Part shown: positions 18,409 through 28,078 of the stretch, in pieces
Layout of the letters: every line of letters begins with the position of its first letter
Position numbering within the stretch: position 1 is the stretch's first letter
Assembly (NCBI GenBank): GCA_023251675.1
Contig: JAHEYJ010000006.1
Coordinates: forward strand, 1-51,240
Source of the DNA: Bacteroidota bacterium
GTDB lineage: Bacteria > Bacteroidota > Bacteroidia > Palsa-948
Length of the DNA stretch: 51,240 nt
Direction of reading: 5' to 3'
The notes under the pieces: model-generated
What the model was told of the DNA's origin: nothing
Seen by the model: the letters and a program-made list of their open reading frames with translations, nothing else
Databases searched by the model: none
Program-made: the position numbers and the translations under genes

Positions 18409-18690
18409 GTTTGTAAAATTACATATATATATATAAATCCTTTTTGATTTGACCACAATCTTTCAAACAGGTATAAAGCCCGGGATAGGACAGGCAGGGT
18501 AATCCATTTCCCGCCAGGCTTCTCCTTACTGATATCTTGTTAGAAACTTTACCCTTTGGTTGAGGAACATCATAGACGTGTTGCAAAAGGAAAATTTATA
18601 TTCGCACAAAATATTTTTCTCCCTTGTACGCTATTCGCTCGATTTCACACCACCGCATCTTGAATTCCAAACTCTAAACTTTTTTTACAA

Positions 18691-19719
18691 ATGAAAAAAC
18701 TTTTACTTACTTCTGTCTTTTGCCTTCTTACTTCTTGCTTCCTTTTTTCCCAGATGGCCGGCAACGCCACTTATAACCAGGCGGCAGAAAACTACAAAGC
18801 CTCGATTTCTGCTGCTCCCAAAGCATCGTACGATCAGAATTACAATTACCAGCAGACACAAACGTATTATACCACCGCTACGGCAAACGCATGGGTTTTG
18901 AATGATTCGGTTTTTGAGTTAAGTGTAAACGCGTTGATGAATGTAAAAGCGAATTCATATGTAGTTCTACTTGGCGTATCGCAGGCAGCGGAGACCATTG
19001 ATTCCTGCCAGCGGATGATCAACGACCGGATCAACAGTTTTATAGCCCAGCTTACGAAGGCAGGAATTAAAAAAGAGGATATTTATGTTGACTTTGTTTC
19101 CCAGGTTCCGGTGTTTGAATATGCTGTTGAAAAAAAGATGTTCAGCAAGAGATACAACGAGATCCCCAGCGGATTTGAGCTGAAGAAAAACATTCACATC
19201 GCGTATAAAAAGAATGAAACCCTGGATGAGATCGTTACCACCGCAGCAAAAAGCGAGATCTACGATATTATCAAAGTAGATTATGTGGTGAGTAATCTTC
19301 AGGCAGTTTATGATTCGCTGCGCCAGGCCTCCATCAAACTGCTTAACCAGAAAGCGGAAGATTACAAGAAAGTAGGAATAAAGTTCAATCCGAAATTCCA
19401 GGTGATGGGAGAAGATGTGCAAAGCATTTATCCGATTGAAAGGTATCGGAACTATACGGCCTTCAACAATTCCTCCCTTCAGGCGCTGAAGAAAAGCGGC
19501 GTGTCGTCAACGAACATCACGTATCAGCCGAAACAGGCCACATTGTATTATGATAAACTGCCTTACAATAATTTCGACATCGTAATTAATCCGAACGTGA
19601 TCGAGCCGGTGGCGCAGTTCACCTATAATCTGAAAGTGAGATATACATACAAAGATGATTACTATCCAAAAGAAAAACCTGTGGTAGTTGCCCCTTTAAC
19701 AACTCCTAAACCGCATTAA
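18691..19719 (+). CDS. Secreted SIMPL/DUF541-like protein
   Basis: Signal peptide; SFIAQLTKAGIKKEDIYVDFVSQVPVFEY...GFELKKNIHIAYKKNETLDEIVTTAAKSEIYDIIKVDY resembles DUF541. Confidence 0.6.
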   Translation: MKKLLLTSVFCLLTSCFLFSQMAGNATYNQAAENYKASISAAPKASYDQNYNYQQTQTYYTTATANAWVLNDSVFELSVNALMNVKANSYVVLLGVSQAAETIDSCQRMINDRINSFIAQLTKAGIKKEDIYVDFVSQVPVFEYAVEKKMFSKRYNEIPSGFELKKNIHIAYKKNETLDEIVTTAAKSEIYDIIKVDYVVSNLQAVYDSLRQASIKLLNQKAEDYKKVGIKFNPKFQVMGEDVQSIYPIERYRNYTAFNNSSLQALKKSGVSSTNITYQPKQATLYYDKLPYNNFDIVINPNVIEPVAQFTYNLKVRYTYKDDYYPKEKPVVVAPLTTPKPH

Positions 19720-19724
19720 TGGTA

Positions 19725-19806
19725 CGAATCATGAATGAAAACGAATATTCGAATGAATTACAAAATACGGGTTGTTATTCGCAGATTCGTTTTCATTCGA
19801 GATTCG
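19725..19806. repeat. 22-nt inverted repeat (cgaatcatgaatgaaaacgaat / attcgttttcattcgagattcg)
   Basis: 19725-19746 versus 19785-19806; perfect 14-bp core, 20/22 over full arm; intergenic. Confidence 0.7.
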
Positions 19807-19860
19807 AACAACAAATAACTTCTAACTTTCCAACTTTCTAAACCTTTTAAACTTTCTTTA

Positions 19861-22800
19861 ATGAATCGAAAAATGATGTTCTTCCTCGCTGCGATCGTAG
19901 CGATGGGAATTATTTCCATTCCTTTTTTGAAAAAAGGCGGAAATGAAATGCGCGCTGAAAAAATCAATCCTGCTTTCAGCGAGTATATTTCGGCTTTCAC
20001 ATCCGGGTACATTTCAAAACAAAGCACGATCCGGATTTTCCTGGCAAGTGAAGTGGAAGGGGTGGAGCTGAACAAGCCGCTGGAAAATAAACTTTTTGAT
20101 TTCAGCCCGAAGATCGAAGGAACGATCGTTTGGGTTGATAACCGCACGGTTGAATTCCGCCCGAAGAGCAATTTACCTTCCGGACAGAGCTTTGAAGCCA
20201 CTTTTCATCTGTCCAATGTGGCGCAGGTGCCGCATGATTTTGAGGAATTCAATTTTTCTTTTACCGTTATCGTTCAGTCCATGGAAGTGTACATTGACGG
20301 AATGAAAACCATAGACAAAAAAGCCATGATCTGGCAGCGGGTTACCGGGTTAATTAACACGGCGGATGTTGCAGAGAATGCAGATGTGGAAAAGATCCTT
20401 ACTGCAACTGAAGACGGGCGAAAACTGAAAGTGATATGGGAACATGCGGAAGAGAATAAACACCGTTTTGTGATCGACAGCGTAGAGCGGAAGGAAAAAC
20501 CGATGGATGTGATCATTAAATGGTCGGGCAATCCGATCGGCGTTGATGTGAATAATTCCCAAACGTTTACGATTCCGGCATTGGGAGATTTCAAAGTGAT
20601 GGATATTAAAGTAGTGCAGGACCCCGAGCAATATGTTTCGGTTCAGTTCTCCGACCCGCTCCTGGAAAACCAGGTACTGGACGGGCTGATCAGTATCAGC
20701 GGAGGCAGCACCACTTTGAAATTCATAATTGAAGATAATATCGTGAAAGCCTATCCTGCGTCCCGCCAGTCAGGTGTCAGAACCATTTCTGCTGAAGCCG
20801 GAATCAAAAATATTCTCGGCTACCCACTCAAGGCAAAGATGTCGATGGAAGTAATGTTCGAGGAAATCAAACCGCAGATCCAGTTTATCGGTAAAGGTGT
20901 TATTCTTCCCAGTTCCAGTGAAGGATTTGTGCTGCCGTTCCAGGCCGTGAGTTTGAAAGCCGTGGATGTGAAAGTGGTAAAGATCTTTGAAAACAACATT
21001 GCCCAGTTCCTGCAGGTAAATGACCTGGGAGGGGAACGCGAATTAAAACGCGTCGGAAGAATGATCATGAAGAAAACGATCGTGCTGAATCCAAAAACTG
21101 AAATGGACCTTCATCGTTGGAACACGTATTATCTTGATCTCTCCGATCTTGTCAAAACAGAACCCGGCGCCATTTATAAAGTAACGCTGGGATTTCGTAA
21201 AAAGCAGGCTGTTTGCCATTGTGAAGGGGAAACAAAAGAGAAGACCAATCTTACTGAACCGGATGAAGAATTTAATGCGGATGATAACGAAGACGACCAG
21301 GCGCAAAGTTACTATAACGATTACGAATATTACGGAGATGAAGGGTACGACGGAGGTTACGAAGGGGATTATGAGGAAGGAGAGCAATACAATTACAATG
21401 ACAGGGAAAATCCATGCTCCCCTTCATTTTATTATTATAATCATAACCACGAAGTCAGCCGCAGCATTCTTGCTTCGGATCTCGGAATTATTGCAAAGAA
21501 AGGTACCAGTAGCCAGATGACGTTTGTTGTGACTGACCTGAAGACTACCAAACCGCTTTCGGGTGTGAATGTGGAACTGTATAATTACCAGCAGCAATTA
21601 ATTACTTCCGTTAAAACCGACAGAGAGGGAATGGCGCAGCTGGAGGAAATGAAAAAAGTTCCGTTCCTGCTCGTGGCAAAGAACGGAGATCAGCGCGGTT
21701 ATCTTAAACTCGAAGATGGCGCTTCGCTTTCACTCAGTATGTTTGATGTGGGCGGTTCCACGGTTCAGAAAGGACTCAAGGGCTATATTTACGGAGAGCG
21801 CGGCGTATGGCGGCCGGGCGATTCGCTGTTCCTTTCTTTTATGCTTGAAGACAAACAAAAAACATTGCCTGAAAATCACCCGGTAACTTTTGAGCTGAGA
21901 AATCCGAAGTGGCAGGTGGTTAAAAAAATAACCACCACCAAAGGGCTGAACGGTACTTACAGTTTTGTTACGGCTACGGATCAATCAGCGCCTACCGGAA
22001 ACTGGAACGCAAAGGTTACTGTAGGAGGAGCTTCATTCAGCAAAGACATCAAGATAGAAACCATAATGCCCAACCGGCTCAAGATCCATCTGGATTTCGG
22101 AAAGGATAAAATTTATGCCGATGCGGAAAAAACAAAAGGTGAGCTGGAAGTAAAATGGCTCCATGGTGCCATCGCGAAAAATTTACAGGCGCAGGTAGAT
22201 GTAACGCTCAACGAACAAAGCACTTCGTTCAAAGGATATGAGAAATATGTTTTTGATGATCCCACTGCGCGATTTTATTCCGAACAGCAAACGATTTTTG
22301 ACAGCCGCCTTGATGAGAATGGAAAAGCGGAAGTAGTTCCTGAACTGAAAGTAAAATCAACTGCGCCGGGAATGCTGCGCGCCAGCTTTGTATGCCGCGT
22401 GTTTGAAGAAGGCGGAAACTTCAGCATCGACCGGTTCACCCTTCCTTATTCTCCCTATAAATCCTATGTAGGAATTAAAATGCCGGAAGGGGACGGATAC
22501 GCCGGAACATTGGTCACCGACACCAATCACATTATCAATATTGCAACGGTGGATGAAGACGGTAAGCCGATATCAAGGGAAAATCTTACTGTAAAAGTTT
22601 ATAAAGTTCAGTGGCGCTGGTGGTGGGATCATTACGGTGATGATCTTGGACAATATGTAGGAGACGAATATCATCAGCCTTATTTTTCAAAAGAGATCTC
22701 TACTGTGAACGGAAAAGGCCAGTTTGTTCTGCGCGTGAACCGTCCGGATTGGGGACGGTTCCTGGTCCGCGTTACCGATAATGAAAGCGGCCATTCCACC

Positions 22801-25530
22801 GGCCAAACCGTTTATATTGACTGGCCCGCATGGGCCGGACGTTCCCAGAAAGAGGACAGCCAGGGAGCTGCCATCCTGAATTTTACTTCTGATAAAGAAA
22901 AATATGCTGTCAATGATAATATCAAACTCAGCATTCCTTCCGGAGAAGGAGGGCGTGCATTGATTTCTATCGAAACAGGGTCAAAAGTTCTCCAGGCTTT
23001 CTGGGCGGAAACAAAAAAAGGAACTACGGAGGTCTCCATTCCGATAACTGCAGAAATGGCACCGAATGTTTACGCGCACGTAACGCTTGTTCAGCCGACT
23101 GCCCAAACCGCCAACGACCTTCCGATACGGATGTACGGAGTGATCCCGATCTCCGTTGAAGATCCGAATACACATGTCCGCCCGACCATTCAAACAGCGG
23201 AATTCTGGCGGCCGGAAGAAAAAGCAAGCGTAACAGTAGGAGAAGAGAACGGAAAGCCGATGACGTATACACTCGCTATGGTGGATGAAGGCCTTCTGGA
23301 CATCACCCGTTTTGAAACCCCGAATCCGTGGAATAATTTTTATGCACGAGAAGCGCTCGGCGTAAAAACCTGGGATATGTACGACAATGTGATCGGCGCC
23401 TTTGGCGCCATGATGCAGAAACTGCTGGCGATCGGCGGTGACGGTGAAGGTGCAGGAAAAAGCGGAGCAAAAGCAAACCGTTTTAAACCCATGGTGAAAT
23501 TCATCGGGCCGTTCCATCTTGACAAAGGAAAAAAGACAACGCACACGTTCATGATGCCGCAGTATGTGGGGTCCGTGCGTGTCATGGTGGTTGCAGGTGA
23601 ACCGTCGGCCAAACCGGGCGGAAGCGCAGCGTATGGATCCGCGGATAAAACCGTTCCGGTGAAAAAGCCGGTGATGGTGCTTGCAACGTTACCGCGTGTG
23701 GTAGGCCCGAATGAAATTGTGGATCTGCCGGTCACGGTGTTTGCGATGGAAAAAAACATCAGGAACGTAAATGTGGAGGTGCAGGTCAATAAATATTTCA
23801 CTCCGCTGGAAGGGACGAAGAAAAGTATTTCGTTCAAAGAAATAGGCGATGAGGTCATCAACTTCCCGATGAAAATAAATCCGATCCTTGGAATCGGAAA
23901 AGTACGAGTGATCGCTACCAGTGGAAACGAAAAAGCAACGTACGATATCGAAATTGATGTGCGTACGCCGAATCCGAAGATCACCGACTTCATTGAAACG
24001 GTGATCGAACCCGGCAAAACCTGGAACTCGGATTACAAACCAAATGGAATGTCGGGAACCAATAAAGGCACGCTGGAGATTTCCAATATTCCTCCGGTGA
24101 ATCTCGATTATCGTTTGAAATACCTGATCCAGTATCCGCATGGATGCGTGGAGCAAACCACTTCATCGGTTTTTCCGCAGTTGTATCTTTCCGATATCAT
24201 GGAACTCAACAGCGATTTCAAAGCGGCGATAGACAACAACATCAAAGCCGGCATTCGCAGGCTGACCACGTTCCAGACCTCCAGCGGAGGATTTTCGTAT
24301 TGGCCGGGAAATTATGATGCATGCGACTGGGGAACAACGTATGGCGGGCATTTCCTGATCGAAGCGGAAGCAAAGGGATATACACTTCCTGCCGGGTTGC
24401 TTGACAACTGGAAAAAATACCAGAAGAAGATGGCCAACGCCTGGACCTATCATTCAAAAGGATATCAGTATTGGTATTTTAATGATGACCTGGAGCAAGC
24501 GTATCGTCTCTATACACTGGCATTAGCAAAATCACCGGAACTTGGAGCCATGAACCGGTTGCGCGAATCGCCTGAGCTTTCTGTGAATGCGAGATGGCGA
24601 CTGGCCGCTGCTTATGCGCTGGCCGGTCAGCCGGAAGTGGCAAAGCAACTGGTGTATGGTACTTCAACCAAAGTGAATAAGTACACAGAACTTTCCTATA
24701 CCTATGGCTGCAGCGACCGCGATGAAGCCATGATCATTGAAGCGCTTTGCGTTCTGGGCGATTATGTGAAAGCGGCACCGCTGGTGAAAGAACTTTCTGT
24801 TTCACTGAGCAATGGCGGTTACTGGATGAACACGCAGACAACGGCGTACTCGCTCATAGCGGTTTCGCGGTTTGCAAAAACAGGAGGAAGTTCCGGAACG
24901 ATGAGCTTTACTTCATCCATCAACGGTTCTGCTCCTGAAAGCAAGAACACAAAACTTCCTATGTCGCAGATGAACATCGGAATCAAAGGAGCGGAAGCAG
25001 GAAAAGTTTCTGTCACCAATTCTGGAAAAGGAATTTTGTACGCCAGGATTATTCTGGAAGGAATTCCCGAAGCGGGCGATCAAACCTCTTCTGAAAGCAA
25101 TTTGGGAATGGATGTTTCCTATCACACCATGGATGGAAAATCGCTTGACGTTTCCAAACTTGAACAGGGAACGGATTTTTACGCGGAAGTTACCGTTACA
25201 AATGCCGGTCTTAAGAACAACTGGTACAACGAAATGGCGCTCACGCAGATATTTCCTTCCGGATGGGAAATTCACAACACGCGAATGGATGAAACGGAGT
25301 CGGTCATCAAGAGTTCATATCCGACTTACCAGGATATTCGCGATGACAGAGTTTATACATACTTCAATGTGGGAAAAGGTTCGCCCGTAACATTCCGGAT
25401 CATTCTCAACGCAGCATACATCGGTAAATACTATTTGCCGACTGTTCTTTGCGAGGCGATGTATGACAATACCATCAATGCAAGAAAACCCGGCAAGTGG
25501 ATCGAAATTGTGAAGCCGGGAGCTATTTAA
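19861..25530 (+). CDS. Alpha-2-macroglobulin family protein (bacterial MG2/thioester type)
   Basis: 1889 aa; MG2-like GYIYGERGVWRPGDSLFLSFML; thioester motif YPHGCVEQTTSSVFPQLYL; adjacent to pbpC. Confidence 0.93.
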   Translation: MNRKMMFFLAAIVAMGIISIPFLKKGGNEMRAEKINPAFSEYISAFTSGYISKQSTIRIFLASEVEGVELNKPLENKLFDFSPKIEGTIVWVDNRTVEFRPKSNLPSGQSFEATFHLSNVAQVPHDFEEFNFSFTVIVQSMEVYIDGMKTIDKKAMIWQRVTGLINTADVAENADVEKILTATEDGRKLKVIWEHAEENKHRFVIDSVERKEKPMDVIIKWSGNPIGVDVNNSQTFTIPALGDFKVMDIKVVQDPEQYVSVQFSDPLLENQVLDGLISISGGSTTLKFIIEDNIVKAYPASRQSGVRTISAEAGIKNILGYPLKAKMSMEVMFEEIKPQIQFIGKGVILPSSSEGFVLPFQAVSLKAVDVKVVKIFENNIAQFLQVNDLGGERELKRVGRMIMKKTIVLNPKTEMDLHRWNTYYLDLSDLVKTEPGAIYKVTLGFRKKQAVCHCEGETKEKTNLTEPDEEFNADDNEDDQAQSYYNDYEYYGDEGYDGGYEGDYEEGEQYNYNDRENPCSPSFYYYNHNHEVSRSILASDLGIIAKKGTSSQMTFVVTDLKTTKPLSGVNVELYNYQQQLITSVKTDREGMAQLEEMKKVPFLLVAKNGDQRGYLKLEDGASLSLSMFDVGGSTVQKGLKGYIYGERGVWRPGDSLFLSFMLEDKQKTLPENHPVTFELRNPKWQVVKKITTTKGLNGTYSFVTATDQSAPTGNWNAKVTVGGASFSKDIKIETIMPNRLKIHLDFGKDKIYADAEKTKGELEVKWLHGAIAKNLQAQVDVTLNEQSTSFKGYEKYVFDDPTARFYSEQQTIFDSRLDENGKAEVVPELKVKSTAPGMLRASFVCRVFEEGGNFSIDRFTLPYSPYKSYVGIKMPEGDGYAGTLVTDTNHIINIATVDEDGKPISRENLTVKVYKVQWRWWWDHYGDDLGQYVGDEYHQPYFSKEISTVNGKGQFVLRVNRPDWGRFLVRVTDNESGHSTGQTVYIDWPAWAGRSQKEDSQGAAILNFTSDKEKYAVNDNIKLSIPSGEGGRALISIETGSKVLQAFWAETKKGTTEVSIPITAEMAPNVYAHVTLVQPTAQTANDLPIRMYGVIPISVEDPNTHVRPTIQTAEFWRPEEKASVTVGEENGKPMTYTLAMVDEGLLDITRFETPNPWNNFYAREALGVKTWDMYDNVIGAFGAMMQKLLAIGGDGEGAGKSGAKANRFKPMVKFIGPFHLDKGKKTTHTFMMPQYVGSVRVMVVAGEPSAKPGGSAAYGSADKTVPVKKPVMVLATLPRVVGPNEIVDLPVTVFAMEKNIRNVNVEVQVNKYFTPLEGTKKSISFKEIGDEVINFPMKINPILGIGKVRVIATSGNEKATYDIEIDVRTPNPKITDFIETVIEPGKTWNSDYKPNGMSGTNKGTLEISNIPPVNLDYRLKYLIQYPHGCVEQTTSSVFPQLYLSDIMELNSDFKAAIDNNIKAGIRRLTTFQTSSGGFSYWPGNYDACDWGTTYGGHFLIEAEAKGYTLPAGLLDNWKKYQKKMANAWTYHSKGYQYWYFNDDLEQAYRLYTLALAKSPELGAMNRLRESPELSVNARWRLAAAYALAGQPEVAKQLVYGTSTKVNKYTELSYTYGCSDRDEAMIIEALCVLGDYVKAAPLVKELSVSLSNGGYWMNTQTTAYSLIAVSRFAKTGGSSGTMSFTSSINGSAPESKNTKLPMSQMNIGIKGAEAGKVSVTNSGKGILYARIILEGIPEAGDQTSSESNLGMDVSYHTMDGKSLDVSKLEQGTDFYAEVTVTNAGLKNNWYNEMALTQIFPSGWEIHNTRMDETESVIKSSYPTYQDIRDDRVYTYFNVGKGSPVTFRIILNAAYIGKYYLPTVLCEAMYDNTINARKPGKWIEIVKPGAI

Positions 25531-25535
25531 TTTTT

Positions 25536-25578
25536 TCCTCCCCCATATCCCCCTCCAGAGGGGGATAAAGGGGGAGGA
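25536..25578. repeat. GC-rich palindromic element (tcctcccccatatccccctccagagggggataaagggggagga)
   Basis: Nested inverted repeats in the A2M-pbpC spacer; related in style to the elements in ileS and pbpC. Confidence 0.7.
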
Positions 25579-25591
25579 TTTATATTAACCT

Positions 25592-28012
25592 GTGTTTTCC
25601 TCTCTTAAAAATAAAATTTCACTTCTTAGAAGAAAGAAAAAAGTTTTTCTATTTCTCTTTTTAATTCTGTTTACCTGGTATTGCTTCTGCCTTCCTTCAA
25701 AACTCTTCAAAGATCCAACATCCACGGTTCTTGAAGATAAAGCCGGAGTTCTTCTTGCTGCGAAAATTGCAGATGACGGGCAGTGGCGGTTTCCGTATAA
25801 TGAAAAAGTGCCGGAGAAATTTGCAAAAGCGATCACTGTTTTTGAAGATAAATATTTTTACCGCCACCCGGGATTCAATCCTGTTTCAATGCTGCGTGCA
25901 GTGTATCTTAACTTTAAATCCGGAAAGATAAAAAGTGGCGGCAGTACTTTGACGATGCAGGTGATCCGGCTTTCGCGGAAAGGGCAGGGAAGAACGATTC
26001 TTGAAAAGATCATTGAAATGATCCTTGCTACCCGCACAGAAATTTCCTATTCCAAAAATGAAATTCTTGCGATGTATGCTTCCAATGCGCCTTTTGGCGG
26101 AAATGTGGTGGGACTGGATGCTGCTTCCTGGAGATACTTTGGAAGGAAAGCAGGAGAGCTTTCCTGGTCGGAATCTGCAACGTTAGCTGTTCTGCCCAAT
26201 GCACCTTCACTGATCTATCCCGGGAAAAATCATAAACGCCTTCGTGAAAAAAGGAACCGCTTACTTGTATCTCTGTGGAAAGAAGGGGAGATAGATTCAC
26301 TTAGTTGTGTGCTTGCACAATCAGAACCGCTTCCTGAAAAACCGTTCCCTCTTCCGCAGTTATCACCGCATCTTCTTGACCGCGCATCAAAAGAAGGGAT
26401 GGATGGTCAAACGGTAGTATCCACGCTGGAAGCAACGTTGCAGGAAAGAGTAAAAAATATCGTGGAAAAATTTTCTTTGAAATACCAGGGAAACCAGATC
26501 CATAACGCAGCCGCGCTGGTTGCTGATGTGGAAACAGGCAATGTAGTAGCGTATGTTGGAAATTCATCACCGCCAACGGTGCCTGTAGAAGATGAAGTGA
26601 AAAAGAAAAAGGAGAAGGATTTACATGGCAACTCCGTGGATATTATCACCTCTCCGCGCAGCACCGGCAGCATCATGAAGCCATTTTTATTTTCTGCGAT
26701 GCTCAACGAAGGAGAAATATTGCCGGGTACGCTGGTGCCGGATGTTCCGATGCAGATCGGAAATTTTTCCCCGCAGAATTATTACCTGACGTATGACGGT
26801 GCTGTCCCGGCCAGAAGAGCGCTGGCCCGATCGCTGAACGTTCCCTGTGTGAAGATGCTTCAGCAATACGGGGTGGACCGGTTTCATTATTTCCTGAAAA
26901 AAATCGGGATCACTACTTTGAAGAATTCAGCCGATCATTACGGGCTTACATTGATCCTTGGCGGTGCTGAAGCAACACTATGGGATCTCTGCGGAATTTA
27001 TGCAAGCATGGCAAGAAAATTGGCCCATCCCCTCCTTCCCGAAGAGAAGGAGGAAAACCAATCACATCCTCTGAAATATTTTACCCATGCAACTCCCCTT
27101 CCTTCGGGAGGGGCCGGGGGTGGGCTTCCTGACGTTGCCTCCATCTATTTAACATTCGAAGCAATGGCCGAAGTGAATCGTCCTGATTTTGATGCCAGCT
27201 GGCAGATGTTCTCTTCATCATCAAAGATCGCCTGGAAGACCGGAACCAGTTTCGGATACAGGGATGGATGGGCAATTGGTGTGACTCCAAAATATGTGGT
27301 GGGCGTTTGGGTAGGCAATGCAAACGGCGAAGGGCGACCCAATCTTACCGGTATCGGCACAGCGGCTCCGATACTTTTCCAGATATTCAGTGTGCTGGGA
27401 AAGCAGGATTGGTTTACTATGCCAAAGGACGATATGAAAGAGATCGAAATTTGCAAAGAGAGTGGATACCGTGCGTTGCCCATTTGTGAGAATAAGGAAA
27501 AACAATGGGTGCAGCCGGCCGGTTTGAAAACGGCACCTTGCCCGTATCACCGGCTTATTCATCTGGATGCAACAGGCAAATGGCGTGTGAACAGCGACTG
27601 CGAAGCTGTTACAAACATGATCCATAGATCATGGTTTGTTCTGCCTCCATCCATGGAATGGTATTACAAATCAAAAAATCCTACTTACAATGAACTTCCT
27701 CCGTTCAGAAAAGATTGCAATATTACTTCAACCAATTCTATGGAATTTTTGTATCCGAAGCAGGAAAGTAAAATATTTGTCCCTGTTGAACTGGATGAAA
27801 AGACAGGCAAAGCAGTTTTCCGCGTTGCGCATCGTAAACCCGAGACGACGATTTACTGGCACTTGGATGATAATTACATAGGAAGCACAAAAGGCATTCA
27901 CCAGATGGGCCTTTCCCCTGAACCAGGACAACATACACTCACGCTTGTGGATGAATTCGGAGAAACTATTTCCCAGAAGTTTGAAATAATCGGGAAGCAA
28001 GAAAAGAAGTAA
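25592..28012 (+). CDS. pbpC: Penicillin-binding protein 1C (transglycosylase/transpeptidase)
   Basis: KAITVFEDKYFYRHPGFNPVSMLRAV, SGGSTLTMQVIRL, RSTGSIMKPFLFSAML, KTGTSFGYRDGWAIG; GTG start. Confidence 0.94.
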   Translation: MFSSLKNKISLLRRKKKVFLFLFLILFTWYCFCLPSKLFKDPTSTVLEDKAGVLLAAKIADDGQWRFPYNEKVPEKFAKAITVFEDKYFYRHPGFNPVSMLRAVYLNFKSGKIKSGGSTLTMQVIRLSRKGQGRTILEKIIEMILATRTEISYSKNEILAMYASNAPFGGNVVGLDAASWRYFGRKAGELSWSESATLAVLPNAPSLIYPGKNHKRLREKRNRLLVSLWKEGEIDSLSCVLAQSEPLPEKPFPLPQLSPHLLDRASKEGMDGQTVVSTLEATLQERVKNIVEKFSLKYQGNQIHNAAALVADVETGNVVAYVGNSSPPTVPVEDEVKKKKEKDLHGNSVDIITSPRSTGSIMKPFLFSAMLNEGEILPGTLVPDVPMQIGNFSPQNYYLTYDGAVPARRALARSLNVPCVKMLQQYGVDRFHYFLKKIGITTLKNSADHYGLTLILGGAEATLWDLCGIYASMARKLAHPLLPEEKEENQSHPLKYFTHATPLPSGGAGGGLPDVASIYLTFEAMAEVNRPDFDASWQMFSSSSKIAWKTGTSFGYRDGWAIGVTPKYVVGVWVGNANGEGRPNLTGIGTAAPILFQIFSVLGKQDWFTMPKDDMKEIEICKESGYRALPICENKEKQWVQPAGLKTAPCPYHRLIHLDATGKWRVNSDCEAVTNMIHRSWFVLPPSMEWYYKSKNPTYNELPPFRKDCNITSTNSMEFLYPKQESKIFVPVELDEKTGKAVFRVAHRKPETTIYWHLDDNYIGSTKGIHQMGLSPEPGQHTLTLVDEFGETISQKFEIIGKQEKK
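27029..27053. repeat. Short GC-rich hairpin inside pbpC (cccctccttcccgaagagaaggagg)
   Basis: 7-bp stem cctcctt/aaggagg; in-frame HPLLPEEKEE. Confidence 0.5.
27093..27124. repeat. GC-rich palindromic element inside pbpC, translated as TPLPSGGAGGGLP
   Basis: ctccccttccttcgggaggggccgggggtggg; shares gagggg[t/c]cgggggtg[a/g]gg with the ileS element and the same reading frame. Confidence 0.7.
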
Positions 28013-28078
28013 AGCATCCGCTGTTTCCCGTACCTGATATTATTTGTAAATTTGCAATTCATTTCATTTCGCTTTACT

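Noticed and set aside
18421-18436. TA dinucleotide tract (acatatatatatata)
   Set aside because: Short simple AT tract in an AT-rich intergenic region; not distinctive.
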